Shown: piece after piece, positions 1 to 15,963 of the stretch
Layout: the number at the start of each line of letters is the position of its first letter
Position numbering within the stretch: the stretch's first letter is position 1
From: Hormiphora californensis
Lineage: Eukaryota > Ctenophora > Tentaculata > Cydippida > Pleurobrachiidae
Direction of reading: 5' to 3'
NCBI GenBank assembly: GCA_020137815.1
Contig: CM035352.1
Location: 3,886,385 to 3,950,384, forward strand
Length of the DNA: 64,000 nt
Translations under genes and position numbers: made by a program
The notes under the pieces: model-generated
What the model saw: only the letters and a program-made list of their open reading frames with translations
The model's database searches: none
Told to the model about the DNA's origin: nothing

Positions 1-145
1 TAGAAGCAGCAGCAGCAGCTTGCCTCTTAGCAAGTCTGTCCAACAATCTATCCTTCTTCTTACTTTTCCCTTCAAATATCTCCTCCAATCCAGTGTCTCT
101 GTTGACGGGAGGTTGATCGGAGTCTGTCGAGAGAACGGATACCAT
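1..145 (-). CDS. N-terminal exon of an unidentified protein, cut by the window edge
   Basis: Reading the minus strand, an ATG at 145-143 opens a frame that stays open to the first base of the window, giving 48 residues beginning MVSVLSTDSDQPPVNRDTGL. The rest is highly charged (EEIFEGKSKKKDRLLDRLAKR) and runs into five alanines from a (GCT)n tract. The charged segment looks helical and possibly coiled-coil. No stop, splice donor or known domain is visible, so the gene continues to the left of the window. The first 145 bases lack the repeats that fill the next 3 kb, which supports a real exon. I do not recognise the family. Confidence 0.5.
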   Translation of the reverse strand, partial: MVSVLSTDSDQPPVNRDTGLEEIFEGKSKKKDRLLDRLAKRQAAAAAS

Positions 146-3977
<3,832 letters not shown>

Positions 3978-5154
3978 ATGAAAGTTTTAACAACGTTGTT
4001 GTTTCTGGCAGCTTGTTTGTACCTTGGAAGTACTTCATCAAGTAAGTTAAACAACTTATCCCTAAAATTTTTCAGACAGTCAAGTTGGTTTTACAACAAC
4101 GATTAATTCCTCTCTATTCCCATAGTTTTTGGAGACCCAGCGATTGATGGAGCATCGGGAACGATTGACTCAAAAACTACCCTCAACAACCCTCTTTTAG
4201 ATACCGATAAAATCGTGATCACAATTACAGGTACATAATACTAACACAGACTTGGAATATTAGTGAGCATGTTTGCAGTGTCTAAAATCATGTTTCATAG
4301 GAAAGACAACCAGTTCCTCTTTCTCGTTTTACTTTTGGATTGGAACCGATTTAATCACGACAAATGGTGCTAACTCAGACAACACCTGTAGTGCTGGAAC
4401 AACAAAGGCGTACAAAACACAAGTCCAAGCAGTTCAGTTTGATTCGTGGATCTGTAACTCAAACTTAGCAAGTAAGGAACTTGGGGTTTGTATTATTTTC
4501 CTAATCTTCTAAAGTGCCTCGGAAAACCAAATAAAAATATGGCCAAAAGTCATTTCCCCTAGGACCGGGAGTGGGCCATAAATCTGTATTTCCCTATCTT
4601 ACACAATCTGTCAGGCCACAGGGAAATGATACACAATTCTTGCAGGTGGAACACAAAAACAGTTTTCTGAAGACCAAAAGCCTATTTTTCAACAATATGG
4701 TGTTGATGTTGAAATATTTTTTATCATCAAAGATGGATCATTTACTCTGAAAGCCAAAGCATCCAAAGGTAAACTAAAGTATTCGAGTAACTAAAATGCA
4801 AAAGAAAACAAACAGCCAAACACAGCACTTTACTAATCGACTACACCATAGATGATGAGGCCGCTACAGTGACATGGACTAAATCATCTACTGCCTTATA
4901 TATGGAGGGTTTCGCAGGAAAAACTCTAACAGTAAGTCTTATAATGTGTCATGTGAATTAGTGTCTACTAAATCTTCAACTTCAAAAAATCATGACATTA
5001 TCATTGTGTCACTTAGATACAATAGCAGCTACCCAAGTTCCAAGATGATTTATAGAACATACTTTGTTTCAGTTCTTCTATCAGTCAACTGGTATGACGA
5101 TTACTGGACTATCTGGGACGGCTCCAGGAGAGGACTCCAACGAGTTCAATGCGG
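3978..5154 (+). CDS. Secreted-domain cassette A (signal peptide plus unrecognised domain)
   Basis: Six exons read as 3978-4041, 4126-4230, 4301-4471, 4646-4768, 4852-4931 and 5073-5154 (625 nt, about 208 residues), all with GT-AG borders. Exon 1 codes a signal peptide (MKVLTTLLFLAACLYLGSTSS). The mature part contains VFGDPAIDGASGTIDSK, SFSFYFWIGTDL, a Cys in NTCSAGT paired by position with one in WICNS, the segment IKDGSFTLKAKASK, and GLSGTAPGEDSNEFNAG near the end. Exons 2-4 are symmetric phase 1-1. The last donor (GCGG|GTAAAA) leaves phase 1, yet no terminal exon or stop follows before cassette B. The natural partner is the phase-1 acceptor at 14088. I do not recognise the domain; it looks beta-rich and secreted. 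It may be an alternative 5' cassette of the locus or an incomplete duplicate. Confidence 0.75.
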
Positions 5155-6266
5155 GTAAAAACAAAATGTGGTTTCTAGCAACCATAAGTGACGGGGGGTG
5201 AGGGAAACGAAAGGAAGAGGGGGAATTGTTGGTGAGACAAGGGGAACCGGGAATAAGAGACACCTTCCTCGCCGGTACTTATGGGTATCTTTGTATCTTT
5301 ATTTCATAGCTTACTCCGCTCGCATTTCTGTCCCGCGTTTCTATTTTATACACTTCCTTTGCAGCTCGTTCGCAGTACTCCCTTCCGGATGCTGGGCGGT
5401 GTTGGAGGGGCAGAGAAGAGGGGAGACCGAGAAAGGAAGAGACGAGAGGTATCTTGTATGAGAGGGGAGGTCGATCGACTACAATACATAAGGACAATTG
5501 TCGAATGAAAGGAAACGCCGAGAGAGAGAGCAGACAGCACATGAGAGCACGCAGACTCACAGGAGACAACAGGAGAGCTCCTCCATCCACAGTAGAGAAG
5601 CGTATTAAGACGGGTGAAAGAGCTGGCAAAAGCGGACTTTTTCAATTTATTTAGTGCGAAAATTTGAGTAGAGAGGAGTAGAGAAGGTAAGAGAGAGCGA
5701 GAAGAGAGAGAGAGAGAGAGAAGAGAGAGGCATCAGAGAGAGGGCATCGAGCCCTCTACGCAGGGAATAGAGTAGAGACGAGAGAGAGGGAGAGAGAGGA
5801 GAGGAAGAACGAGAGAGAGCGAGGAGAACGATGAGGAGCGAGGAGAGAGAGAGAGAGAGAGGCTGCGAGAGAGAGAGAGAGCAGAGAGAGAGAGAGAGAG
5901 AGAGAGCGAGGAAGAGAGCGAGAGAAGAGAGAGAGAGCGAGAGAGAGCAGCGAGAGAGATGGAGAGAGCGCTCGAGCTAGGATCGATCTAGAGAGCTCTC
6001 GAAAGGAGCACGGGGAGCGCGAGGCCCGCGACGACTAAAGGTGCGCGAGATCGAGAGCCGAGCGATGGAGAGATAGAGAGAGAGCGAGATCAGATAGGAG
6101 GAGCGAGAGCGCTAGCGACTGATCTCTCTATATTCGCTAGCTCTCTCTATCGTCTCTCGCCTCTCTATATATATCGATCTCTATCTATCTCTAATAGACT
6201 CTCTCTCTATCTCTCCCCCCTTAATGAATTATTTATCTCTCTTTTTATTTTTGCATTCGACTAGCG
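5155..6266. other. Spacer between cassettes A and B, purine-rich
   Basis: After the donor of cassette A the sequence becomes G/A-rich, with degenerate GAGA and GAGC tracts from about 5680 to 6120 and then a pyrimidine-rich stretch to 6220. I searched it for a homologue of the downstream 14088-14146 exon and saw none. ORFs at 5198-5654 overlap on both strands and look like compositional artefacts. Confidence 0.5.
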
Positions 6267-7319
6267 ATGAAAGTTTTAACAACGTTGTTGTTTCTGGTAG
6301 CTGGTTTGTACCTTGGAAGTACATCATCAAGTAAGTTAAACAATACATCCCTAATTTTTTCAAGCTATCAACTAAGTTAGTTTTCAAATTTAACAACTAG
6401 TTCTTCCTATAACCTTATTCCCATAGTTTTTGGAGACCAAACGATCAATGAAGCATCGGGAACAGTTAACTCAGTTTCCACCCTCGACTCACCTCTTAGT
6501 GATGAAATCGTAATCACAGTTACAGGTAACTAACAACATTTCGGCATATATGCTGGCTGTCCAAGGACTTTAACTTATATTTCAAAAAGTCAGTAAATTT
6601 AGATTTTTCACCGTTAACCAATTTACAGGACAAACTACTCATGCTTCATTTTTTCTGTATTTCTGGGTTGGACATACTCTTGGAAGTGGTTCTGCATCGA
6701 ATAACCTCTGTACTGGATCAACAAAAGCGTATCAAATAAAATTACAACAAATTCAATTCGATAGATGGATCTGTGACACATCACTGGGAGGTACGAATAC
6801 CTTAAAAAACAGTTTCATATCAAAATCATCGTCTTGTCAATGTCACGATAAGGTACACATTTTCCTAAGGTGGGACAACTGATGCGTTTAGCCCAAACGA
6901 AAGAACAGCGTTCCAACAAGCGGATTCTACCATTACCACAACATTAACAATCAAAGATGGATCGTTTTCTCTTAGCGCAACGGCATCAAAAGGTAAACCC
7001 ATTTACTTGATAGTAACATAGATGACATCTTTTATATTACTATCCATTGTGTTTATACACTAGTTTACTTATCGACTTAATTACAGATGATTCAGTGACT
7101 ACAGTGGTATGGGGAGGATCTAAAGATTCTACTTTGGACCTGGCAGATTTCGCAGGAGAAACATTAACGGTAAGCAACATAATCAACTAGACTTTTTAAT
7201 TGTTTTCTTCAGTGTAAAAATACTATTCTCGTTTCAGTTGTCTTATCAGTCATCTGGTATGTCCGTTACTGGAATATCTGGGACGGCTCCAGGAGAGGAC
7301 TCTAACGAGTTCAATGCGG
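6267..7319 (+). CDS. Secreted-domain cassette B, paralogue of A and C
   Basis: Six exons at 6267-6330, 6427-6525, 6629-6790, 6870-6992, 7087-7169 and 7238-7319 (613 nt, about 204 residues). Exon 1 codes the same signal peptide type (MKVLTTLLFLVAGLYLGSTSS). Later motifs parallel cassette A: VFGDQTINEASGTV, FFLYFWVGHTLG, WICDTSLGG, TIKDGSFSLSATASK, DFAGETLTLSYQSSG and GTAPGEDSNEFNAG. Exon 4 is 123 nt in A, B and reconstructed C. Intron sequence is also clearly alike between B and C, so this duplication is recent. Like A, it ends at a phase-1 donor (GCGG|GTAAAA) and no terminal exon is visible before cassette C. It provides the undisturbed reference for both insertions in C. Function unknown. 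Confidence 0.75.
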
Positions 7320-8216
7320 GTAAAAACAAAATAAAGTTCTAAGAAAACAAAACCAAGGCTTGGGTGAAAGAAATTAAGTGGGGGCCGGTAAAATTTACCT
7401 TGACTCAGATATCCGAATATCAACACCCTAGTACTGCGAAAATCGTGATGGTTCCGGTAAATTCCCTCTAAACTCAGATATTAATTTGAATACGAAGTCA
7501 TCCCTTTTATTGCATACAGGGGTTACAATAACGCCTACCCTAAAATGACCATTTTCAAGATGTTCTCATGACAAAAAAATCAAAAACGTGTCTAAAACGT
7601 GTCTAAGACTTATCGTACTAGTTTTTATTGTAACCAGGACCTGCATTCTACAGAAAGTAGCGATTCCATCACATGTTTAACAACAAAGTTGTATCACATT
7701 CCTCCATAAAATTGCTATTTCACGGCATTTTGTGGAATTTTCTCTGATAAGACTATAGCTTAGTTATCAATGAATCCACCTCTAATACCTTTGGAATGGC
7801 ATTTTGCACATTTCTGAAACTTTTTGTAGCCAAATTCCGGCATCTTCGTAGTTTTCCAAACACAAAAGCAGTGTTAATGGCCAGAAAATCAAAAAATTCT
7901 GGTATATATTGGTAGCTCAGACAATTTCCTCGGTATGTTCAAAAAATTAGAACTTTCTGATATGTGGTTTGGACACAGGAATTTTTTTCCTGTTGCAAGA
8001 GCGGTATTATTAACCCTCCATGAGCAATAATAACAGAGGGGTAATTTCATCACAAGATATTTATTGTGTACGAAATATCTTAGCAACTTGATTTCCCCCT
8101 ACTGTGAAAAGTGGATAAATAGGGGTTTGACTATTGGATTTTTTGAATGAGGAATCTATAAACAGTATTAATTTCTAATGTCCTGTCCCGCTTTATTTCT
8201 TCTTTTTCTGCATTAT

Positions 8217-8450
<234 letters not shown>

Positions 8451-9091
8451 GAGAAAGAGAGAAAGAAAGCGAGGACAGAGAGAAAGAGACACACAGAGAC
8501 ACACAGAGACACACAGACAATGAATGAAAAAGGAATTTAAGGATGAGGCGAAGCATCTGATTGATATTGCATATTGCTCCCACTAACAACTTTTTTGCCT
8601 AAATTACAAAAAAGTCTAAGAGAGAGGGAGCGAGAGAGGGAGCGAGTCGTTAGTGGTTAAGGACGAGCATATAGCTCTAGTTATCTATAAACACCACACC
8701 AGAGATAAAAGGATGAGACGAAGCATCGTCGGTGTCGGCCTCAACGATGCTGCTTTCCATCTTTTTACTCTCTCCATCGTCTTTATACAGAGCTCCGTGC
8801 CATTCGTCTCTCCAACCTCGTGACGAACGGGGATCGTTGCGACGTTGCATTGCTGCTGATAACTCCGATAAACGGTTGTTATACAATCCATATTACATCC
8901 CTCTCTACTTGACTTAGTTTGCCAAAATTGCGAAAAATTTATCAAATGGATAAAGGACACCCTGAGGGGTTGTTTTTCCGATATCTTTTTTTGGAATAAT
9001 GGAATAGGACAGAGAGAAAGAGAGATCGACTTATGAATCAACTATAGGGCTTATCTATAATACCGTTTTAGAGATAATTGAACTCAAATGA

Positions 9092-9287
9092 AGTATGAAC
9101 GTTTGTAGACTGGCGCGTTATGAAGTTGGCTGTTCCCAGCGCGAGCTGGGGACAGCCAACTGGAGTTTAATCGCCCGGCAGGGCGATTAAACTGGTTTAA
9201 ATCCCGACTCCGATCCCGAGGCGCCAGCCGAGGGTGAGGGGGAGGTGATTTAAACCTATAACGCGATAGGCTAACAAACGTTCATAT
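9092..9287. mobile_element. Short inverted-terminal-repeat element made of nested hairpins
   Basis: The ends are loosely inverted (AGTATGAACGTTTGTAGACT at the left, CTAACAAACGTTCATATT at the right, with GCGTTAT/ATAACGC just inside). Between them are perfect hairpins: GTTGGCTGTTCCCAGC against GCTGGGGACAGCCAAC, GTTTAATCGCCC against GGGCGATTAAAC, and GGTTTAAATC against GATTTAAACC. The element is GC-rich in an AT-rich neighbourhood. It is probably a non-autonomous DNA element; superfamily not determined. Confidence 0.45.
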
Positions 9288-10114
9288 TTTATGAAACCCG
9301 ATAGTAATTACACACAAATAAGAGACACAACACAAGGTGAAACACACTAGAACTGCTGGTAAATAGTCAACAGATACCCTGAAAATGTGTGTAGACTTAG
9401 TGTCTACTGTTCCTAACATGTTTGAGAAAGAGAGAGAAAGATTAGGGGCAATACACACTGTCAGAGGTAGTGAACAGTAAAAGAGACAATGAGAGAGAGA
9501 AATGAATGGAATGTGATTTTTTTCACTCCTTATGAGAGAGATAACATTGAAATGTGTTGCAGACATGTTTCCCCTTTCTTTTGTTGACAGAACTGTGTGT
9601 TTACACACATTTTCAATACTTAGAATTTTACACGCATGTTATTCAAATGAAGAGAAACGCGTGAAAAAGGACACTGGCCTGATAAATCGCGAGCAGGGTG
9701 TTAAATCCCCCAGCTAGCAGTTATCATGAGCGCGCAAAATCTTCAAACGACTGATAAATCAACTATCGGGTTTCATATTAGCTTGTTTTGTGCAATTTCC
9801 CATTCCTGAGCCCTGAGGCTCTGGCCCGTAACTGGTCTGCTCTGCACACCTATTATGATTAAGTAGAAACTTTTGTTATCGAGCTCAGAAACTCAGAATC
9901 ACACTAGACACATCGGAAGAGATATATGTTAGAGCTCTGAGATATTTAGACCTATTATAGGCGTTGGTATGATCTTGTATAAATTCCACGTTCGGTTTTG
10001 TGCTCTATAAATATTTTATTATTTTTGTAGTTTATCCAGCGATGAAAGTTTTAACAAAGTTGTTGTTTCTGGCAGCTACATCGTACCTTGGAAGTACTTC
10101 ATCAAGTAAGTTAA

Positions 10115-10583
10115 AGTGAGAGTGGACCGAATCAGAATTGGACAAGTTTGTTGTAGGTAGTAGAGATTAGCTCTCTGAGCATAATGCGTTTTTGCCGCTC
10201 AAAATCGACCCACCCATCACTGAGATATTTTTGTTATGTTGGGAGAACTCCTGTTTAATCAGTATGTAAAAAACAGCATATAAACAATCGTCATGTTTTC
10301 CTAACACATTCTGAATATAAGTAGTGAGGTTGACATGTTCATGCACAGAAGCAGAACAATGCAAGTTAGCATATTGTAAATTTAAAGAATGTGTTAGTAA
10401 AACACAAGGATTGTTTCTATCCTGTTTGTTAAATATTGATCCAGCAGAAGTTCTCCCAACATAACAAAAATATCTCAGTGATGAGTGGGTCGATTTTGAG
10501 CGGCAAAAACGCAAAATGCTCAGAAAGCTAATCTCTACCTCCTACACCAAACTTGTCCAATTATGATTCGGTCCACTCTCACT
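10115..10583. mobile_element. 469-bp palindromic TTAA-flanked MITE in cassette C intron 1
   Basis: Target duplications TTAA at 10111-10114 and 10584-10587. The left end starts AGTGAGAGTGGACCGAATCA and the right end is its inverse (TGATTCGGTCCACTCTCACT). The arms pair over well over 100 bases on each side around a centre near 10350. Cassettes A and B have an uninterrupted GTTAAACAA at the same intron position, which is the empty site. TTAA duplication is the hallmark of the piggyBac superfamily. No transposase is encoded. Confidence 0.8.
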
Positions 10584-11218
10584 TTAAACAACATTGCATC
10601 TATTTTTTTTTCAGGCAATCAACAGCTAAGATAGTTTTTACATTACAATCAACTTCTTTTTATCAATCCCATAGTTTTTGGAGACCAAACGATCGATGAA
10701 GCATCGGGAACAGTTTACTCTGTTTCCACCCTCGACTCACCTCTTAGCGATGAAATCGTAATCACAATTACAGGTAGGAGACAAACATCTCATTTCGGCA
10801 TATATGTACCATGCTGGCTGTTCAAGGATGAAGAACGTATTTCAAAAAGCCAGTACATTGAGTTTTTTCACCATTCACCAATTTACAGGACAAACTACTT
10901 CTTCTTCATTTTCAATCTACTTCTGGGTTGGACATTCTCTTGGAAGTGGTTCTGCATCATCGACTAGTGCCTGTATTCCATCAACAAAAGGGTATCGAAT
11001 AAGAGTGCAACCGTCTGCATTTGATATATGGATCTGTGACATACATCTGGGAGGTACGAATACCTTTGAAAAAAACTAGTTTAATATCATAATCATCGTC
11101 TTGCCAATGTCACAATAACTAAGGTACACATTTTCTTAAGCTGGGACAAATTATGCGTTTGGCACAAACGAAAGAACAGCGTTCGAACAAGCGGGTTCTA
11201 CCATCACCACAACATTAA

Positions 11219-12785
11219 GGGTACACCTCGGCAAAATTTTTGTCGAGTGCCCGCTTAGCTCTCAATATGGGGTTGTAGGGCATACCAAGCCGACCTCAAA
11301 TATGCAATTTTAGCCCTTAACTCGAATTCATATTTTTGCTACAGCCCCTCAAAGTTTGACCCTAAAAACCGGTTTTTAAGGTCCCTAAATTTTATTTTTA
11401 GGGCTAGAAAGCTGAAAATTTAGGGATTCATAGAGGATACCAAGGTGTATAGCTCAAACAGAAATTTTTTGAAATGGAGCTCAATTTTTTGTCTGAGACT
11501 ATTTTACTTTTTTTGACTTTGATGCCATATTTGGACATGTTCCTATGGACCGTTAAGGCTAAAAATTGGATATTTGGTGCTCCTAACAATTGTCAAAGTA
11601 GCCACAAATTTTCAGGAGGTCCGAATTTGAAATGTGGCCTACAGGTTTCTTTTTGTAAAGCACATATTTTAGGAAAACTTAAAATGGCTATATCTCAAAA
11701 ACGGTAGGTCCTAGCGATCTAATTTTGTGCTAAATCGATTCAGCGGGTCCGATTTTGGGGGGGTCGTCTCTTAGACATTTTGCTCTAAGTCTAACCGTTT
11801 TTTCAGAAATCGTATTTTAAGATTTGAACATATTTAGCAGAAATAGGTAAGATTAGCTCTAGCTAGAAGCATTTCTGCTAAACATGTACAAACCTTAAAA
11901 TACGATTTCTGAAAAAACGGTTAGACTTAGAGCAAAATGTCTAACACGGCGTCATACACATTTTTATTTGGAATTTCTATCTGGGATTTCTATTTGGAGT
12001 TTCTATCTGGAAGAACCGCACGTGCAGATGCGCCGCGCCTCTGCTCAAATTCACGTGCGAGATTAAAGAGAGAGACGCACATTAACGTTGTACGTTTGTC
12101 TCTCACTCTCTCTTGAAAACCCGCACGTGCAGATGCGCCGCGCCGCGGCTCAAATTCACGTGCGTGTTATACAGATTCTGACAGAAAATACGAGCACAAA
12201 ATTCCATATAAAAATGTGTATGACGGACTGTTAGAGACGACCCCCCCAAAATCGGACCCGCTGAATCGATTTAGCACAAAATTAGATCGCTAGGACCTAC
12301 CGTTTTTGAGATATAGCCATTTTAAGTTTTTCTAAAATATGTGCTTTACAAAAAGAAACCTGTAGGCCACATTTCAAATTCGGACCTCCTGAAAATTTGT
12401 GGCTACTTTGACAATTGTTAGGAGCACCAAATATCCAATTTTTAGCCTTAACGGTCCATAGGAACATGTCCAAATATGGCCTCAAAGTCAAAAAAAGTAA
12501 AATAGTCTCAGACAAAAAATTGAGCTCCATTTCAAAAAATTTCTGTTTGAGCTATACACCTTGGTATCCTCTATGAATCCCTAAATTTTCAGCTTTCTAG
12601 CCCTAAAAATAAAATTTAGGGACCTTAAAAACCGGTTTTTAGGGTCAAACTTTGAGGGGCTGTAGCAAAAATATGAATTCGAGTTAAGGGCTAAAATTGC
12701 ATATTTGAGGTCGGCTTGGTATGCCCTACAACCCCATATGGAGAGCTAAGCGGGCACTCGACAAAAATTTTGCCGAGGTGTACCC
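11219..12785. mobile_element. 1.57-kb TTAA-flanked foldback element inside cassette C exon 4
   Basis: TTAA at 11215-11218 and 12786-12789. The ends are GGGTACACCTCGGCAAAATT and its inverse. The outer arms (about 11219-11768 and 12236-12785) are near-identical over about 550 bases, each holding the same 77-codon open frame. Inside lies a second inverted pair (about 11775-11830 against 11880-11945) and a third around 11950-12230, each centred differently. Cassette B preserves the empty site (ACATTAACAATC). Near-identity of the arms suggests recent insertion or arm correction. TTAA duplication points to a piggyBac-type non-autonomous element; no transposase seen. Confidence 0.85.
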
Positions 12786-14087
12786 TTAACAATCAAAGAT
12801 GGATCGTTTTCTCTTAGCGCTACGGCATCAAAAGGTAAACCCATTTACTTGATAGTAACATAGATGACATCTTTTATATTACTATCCATTGTGTTAATAC
12901 ACTATACTCCCTGGAAAATTACTAAGGCGGATCGAAATGCCCGTTGCGGAATTTGGAGCATGGTACATTCCGCCCGCCCTATGGGGTTCACTATCCAATT
13001 GTAGCATAAAATCACGTGCAACGTGCATTTCCTGCTTGCTAGGCTCTTGAAACTACCGGTAACGCACACAACGGTCCGTCTTATCCATATTCTGTGGACT
13101 ATAGTTTACTAATCGACTTACCCACAGATGGTTCAGTGACTACAGCGGCTTGGGGAGGATCTAAAGCTTCTTCTTTGGACCTGGCAGATTTCGCAGGAGA
13201 AACATTAACGGTAAGCAACACAATCAACGAGACTTTTTAATTGTTTTCTTCAGTGTAAAAATATTATCCTCGTTTCAGTTGTCCTATCAGTCCTCTGATA
13301 TGTCCGTTACTGGAATTTCTGGGACTGCAGGAGTCTCGACCGAGTTCAATGCGGGTAAAAACAAAATGTGGTTCTAAGCAACCATTAAGGCTTGGGTGAA
13401 CGAAATTAAGTGGGGGGCCGATAAAATTTACCTTGACTCAGATATATGATATTGTGTCTACTGTCTGTGCTCTGTAAGAAATATATTGGAAACTTGATTC
13501 CTCCTACTACGAAGAATGCTGGTTCCCGTACATAGTTCATTTTCAGTGCCTTATCCTGGTAGTGTTTTATCTACCGAACCCTCACTCAAGGTATTATTCT
13601 GCAGTAATCTGCTGCAGCAATCTGTTTTTTCTAGTCTTCTTCTGTCCTACTTTCTTTTTCTGCGTTATTTTTCATTCTTCCACTCCTTCCGAACAGATAA
13701 CCACACAAGACTAGATAGTAACCCGCCCTCCTCTTATCGATGAATTATTTAAAGATTCGATATATAATTTATTTTCAAATAAATTGGGCTGTTCAAGACG
13801 AATTTAAAAAGTCTGTAAGTGGGACTAAGCTGCTACCTTCCAGTTCGGTGCACCACGAATAGCAAAGGTATTAGCATCATATTCAAGAACATGCATAATA
13901 ATTGCTTTCTCATAGTGTCTACTTTCGAGCTAATTCCGATATAATTCCAAAGTTGCCATGGTGACTAAAAAGTTATCTTATGAAACCCTTTTAACGTCAC
14001 AAGATCATGCATGCTAAGGCTTTTCAAATACTTTGTTATTTCACTTCTTGGATATGATTTCTATTTTGCTTTCACTTCTTTTTACAG

Positions 14088-15826
14088 AGGGTATCTGCTC
14101 TGAACCATATTTTGTCGAAAGTGAAGCCTTGGTTATCACCGAAAAGGTATTGCATACATTGAAATAATTATATTATTCTTTCTTGGCTTATAATAACTGT
14201 GGCATTGCCTTGCTCGACCCTGTTACACTGCGCCATACATTAGAGCATTTAAATAACTAGTGGCATCAGTAGCTCTCTGGAGTTGGATAGTGCCCAAACT
14301 GTGTAACGCCACTAACACTAACATACATAACTTTACTGCAGGTAGGTTTGGGCGAGGACAACAAGTTCTCTATTTGGTGTCCCCAGAGGCACTCCCTCAC
14401 ATCCTGTCACATCGACCAGTTCGGGGTGTTCATCAAGTCATTGAATCCTGGTGTACATAGAGACGATATTTTTATGGGTTGCCAGGCAACACGTCTGAAC
14501 AACAAACCGGAAATGCCGAAAGAACTGATGATGTCCATCACGTGTGTTCCCTGGCAACTAGAACACTGTGATATAGGGGACTGGCCGGAGGATAAAGACC
14601 GGTTATTCGTGAAGGAGGTGATAGCATATGACAGGGGGTTGGATGCTTCCGTTACCTGTCCCAGGGGCTTCAAAATGGTGGTCTGTGGTTTAACCGCTTT
14701 GGTGAGGTCATTCGATAAGATAAATGTGGACGTGGGAACAAGTGGTAGGTTTTTGTTGCATGCCAATATATGTATGTTAATAAACAGGTATATGACGATA
14801 ATATGTTAATAAAAACAAATCTAACAGGATGTAATATAATTTAACTAAAATATATCTCTAGTTGATCCTCTAGTTTCAATAAAAAACTAAATATCTCTCA
14901 ATACAGGACTCCTGCCGATAGTCGACAACTCCTGCTCCATTACCAACTGCGTTGAGCCGGGTTTCTACCCCAGCGGGACACCCTTCAACTGCAGTATAAA
15001 GGCGGTATGTATACCAGATTACTCTCTGCCACGGGAGGAGCTGTGCACGTGTCATGAGACGAACTGTACCACGTGTACACGCCGTATAGGAGAGATGGTG
15101 TGTGGGGAGTGGGACGAGGACTGCTTCTGGATACTATCACCGGGTGAGATCTGTGCTACGAATTGTGACGTACAATCAGAGATTGAAAATGGGTGTCATG
15201 ATATCAACGAATGTACTGATCCTGACGTGCCATGGCCGTGTGGTGATGGAGCCTGTATCAACCTTGATAAATCCTTCACGTGCAACTGCAGCAGGGATCC
15301 CTGTGTGGAGGAGGGGTGTAAAGGGGCCATGTGTGGAAGTAGCACGTGTCACTGGGACGATAAGAATGTGATGTGTGGGAATGAGGTACGGTTGTACACA
15401 TGGGATGAGGACCACATCACCAGAGTGAGCTGTGCCGGTGGAGCGGGGATGTACGTGCACAAGTGGTTTATTGGTAGTGAACTCCTTGCGGAGGGTGTTC
15501 GAATTGTTGAGGTGGATCGGGGCGAGCTGGGAGAGGAGGGAGGGTTGATAACTTGTCTGGTGGTGTCCAGCTGGTCCCAAAGGAGTGGGAGAAATGCTGT
15601 GCATCTCAAGAAATGGGATCAGAGCGAAGCAAAGGAGGATAAAAAAGAGTTGAAAAAAGAGATGAGGAAGATCAAAAAGAAGAACAAGAAGAAGAAAGAC
15701 GGAGAAACAGGAAAGAAGGACAAGAAAAAGAAGAAAGAAAAGAAGGAGAATGACGATAAGAAAAATAAAAGAAAGGAGAAGAAAAGAAAAAAGGAAGAAA
15801 AAGAACGAGTAATTTTTTCTAAGTAG
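14088..15826 (+). CDS. Shared 3' exons: Cys-rich, EGF-like, Ig-like and Lys-rich tail
   Basis: Three exons, 14088-14146, 14342-14744 and 14907-15826, entered in phase 1 from a cassette donor. Exon 7 codes EGICSEPYFVESEALVITEK. Exon 8 codes a Cys-rich segment (FSIWCPQRHSLTSCHI, ITCVPWQLEHCDIGDWP, TCPRGFKMVVCG). Exon 9 codes many CxxC pairs, then a calcium-binding-EGF-like stretch (DINECTDPDVPWPCGDGACI, SFTCNCSRDPC), then an Ig-like fold (RVSCAGGAGMYVHKWFIG ... GGLITCLVVSSW). It ends in about 65 residues dominated by Lys and Glu and the stop at 15824-15826. There is no membrane segment after the Ig-like domain, so the product should be secreted or matrix-bound through the basic tail. The nearest intact 5' partner is cassette B or A, because C is broken in exon 4. 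The product is an unrecognised extracellular multidomain protein. Confidence 0.75.
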
Positions 15827-15963
15827 TGAAGTACTTGAGCTGTCAGCTGGAGGATTCCTCTCCCATACTCTGTGATACCGGACTAAATAATCGGATATGT
15901 ACTTTAAAATATTGAGATTTGATTGTGGAACTTTTTGACGAGATTGTAATATGCTTACAATTA

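Larger units (their letters stand above)
10042..13354 (+). pseudogene. Secreted-domain cassette C, with a transposon inside exon 4
   Basis: Exons at 10042-10105, 10675-10773, 10889-11053, 11141-11218 continuing at 12790-12834, 13128-13210 and 13279-13354. The signal peptide reads MKVLTKLLFLAATSYLGSTSS. Exon 4 is interrupted after the codons for STITTTL by a 1.57-kb TTAA-flanked foldback. Removing the element and one TTAA restores exactly 123 nt, the length in A and B, followed by TIKDGSFSLSATASK. Read through, the element adds an early stop. Exon 4 is phase 1-1, so skipping it would keep the frame; cassette C might still give a shorter product. Exon 6 is 6 nt shorter than in A and B. Compared with B, intron 1 also carries a TTAA element and intron 4 has about 190 extra bases near 12905-13105. 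The last donor is phase 1 and fits the acceptor at 14088. Confidence 0.55.

Noticed and set aside
11474-11707. 77-codon ORF, with a near-identical partner at 12297-12530 on the other strand
   Set aside because: It is the same sequence in the two arms of the TTAA foldback, with no transposase-like motif.
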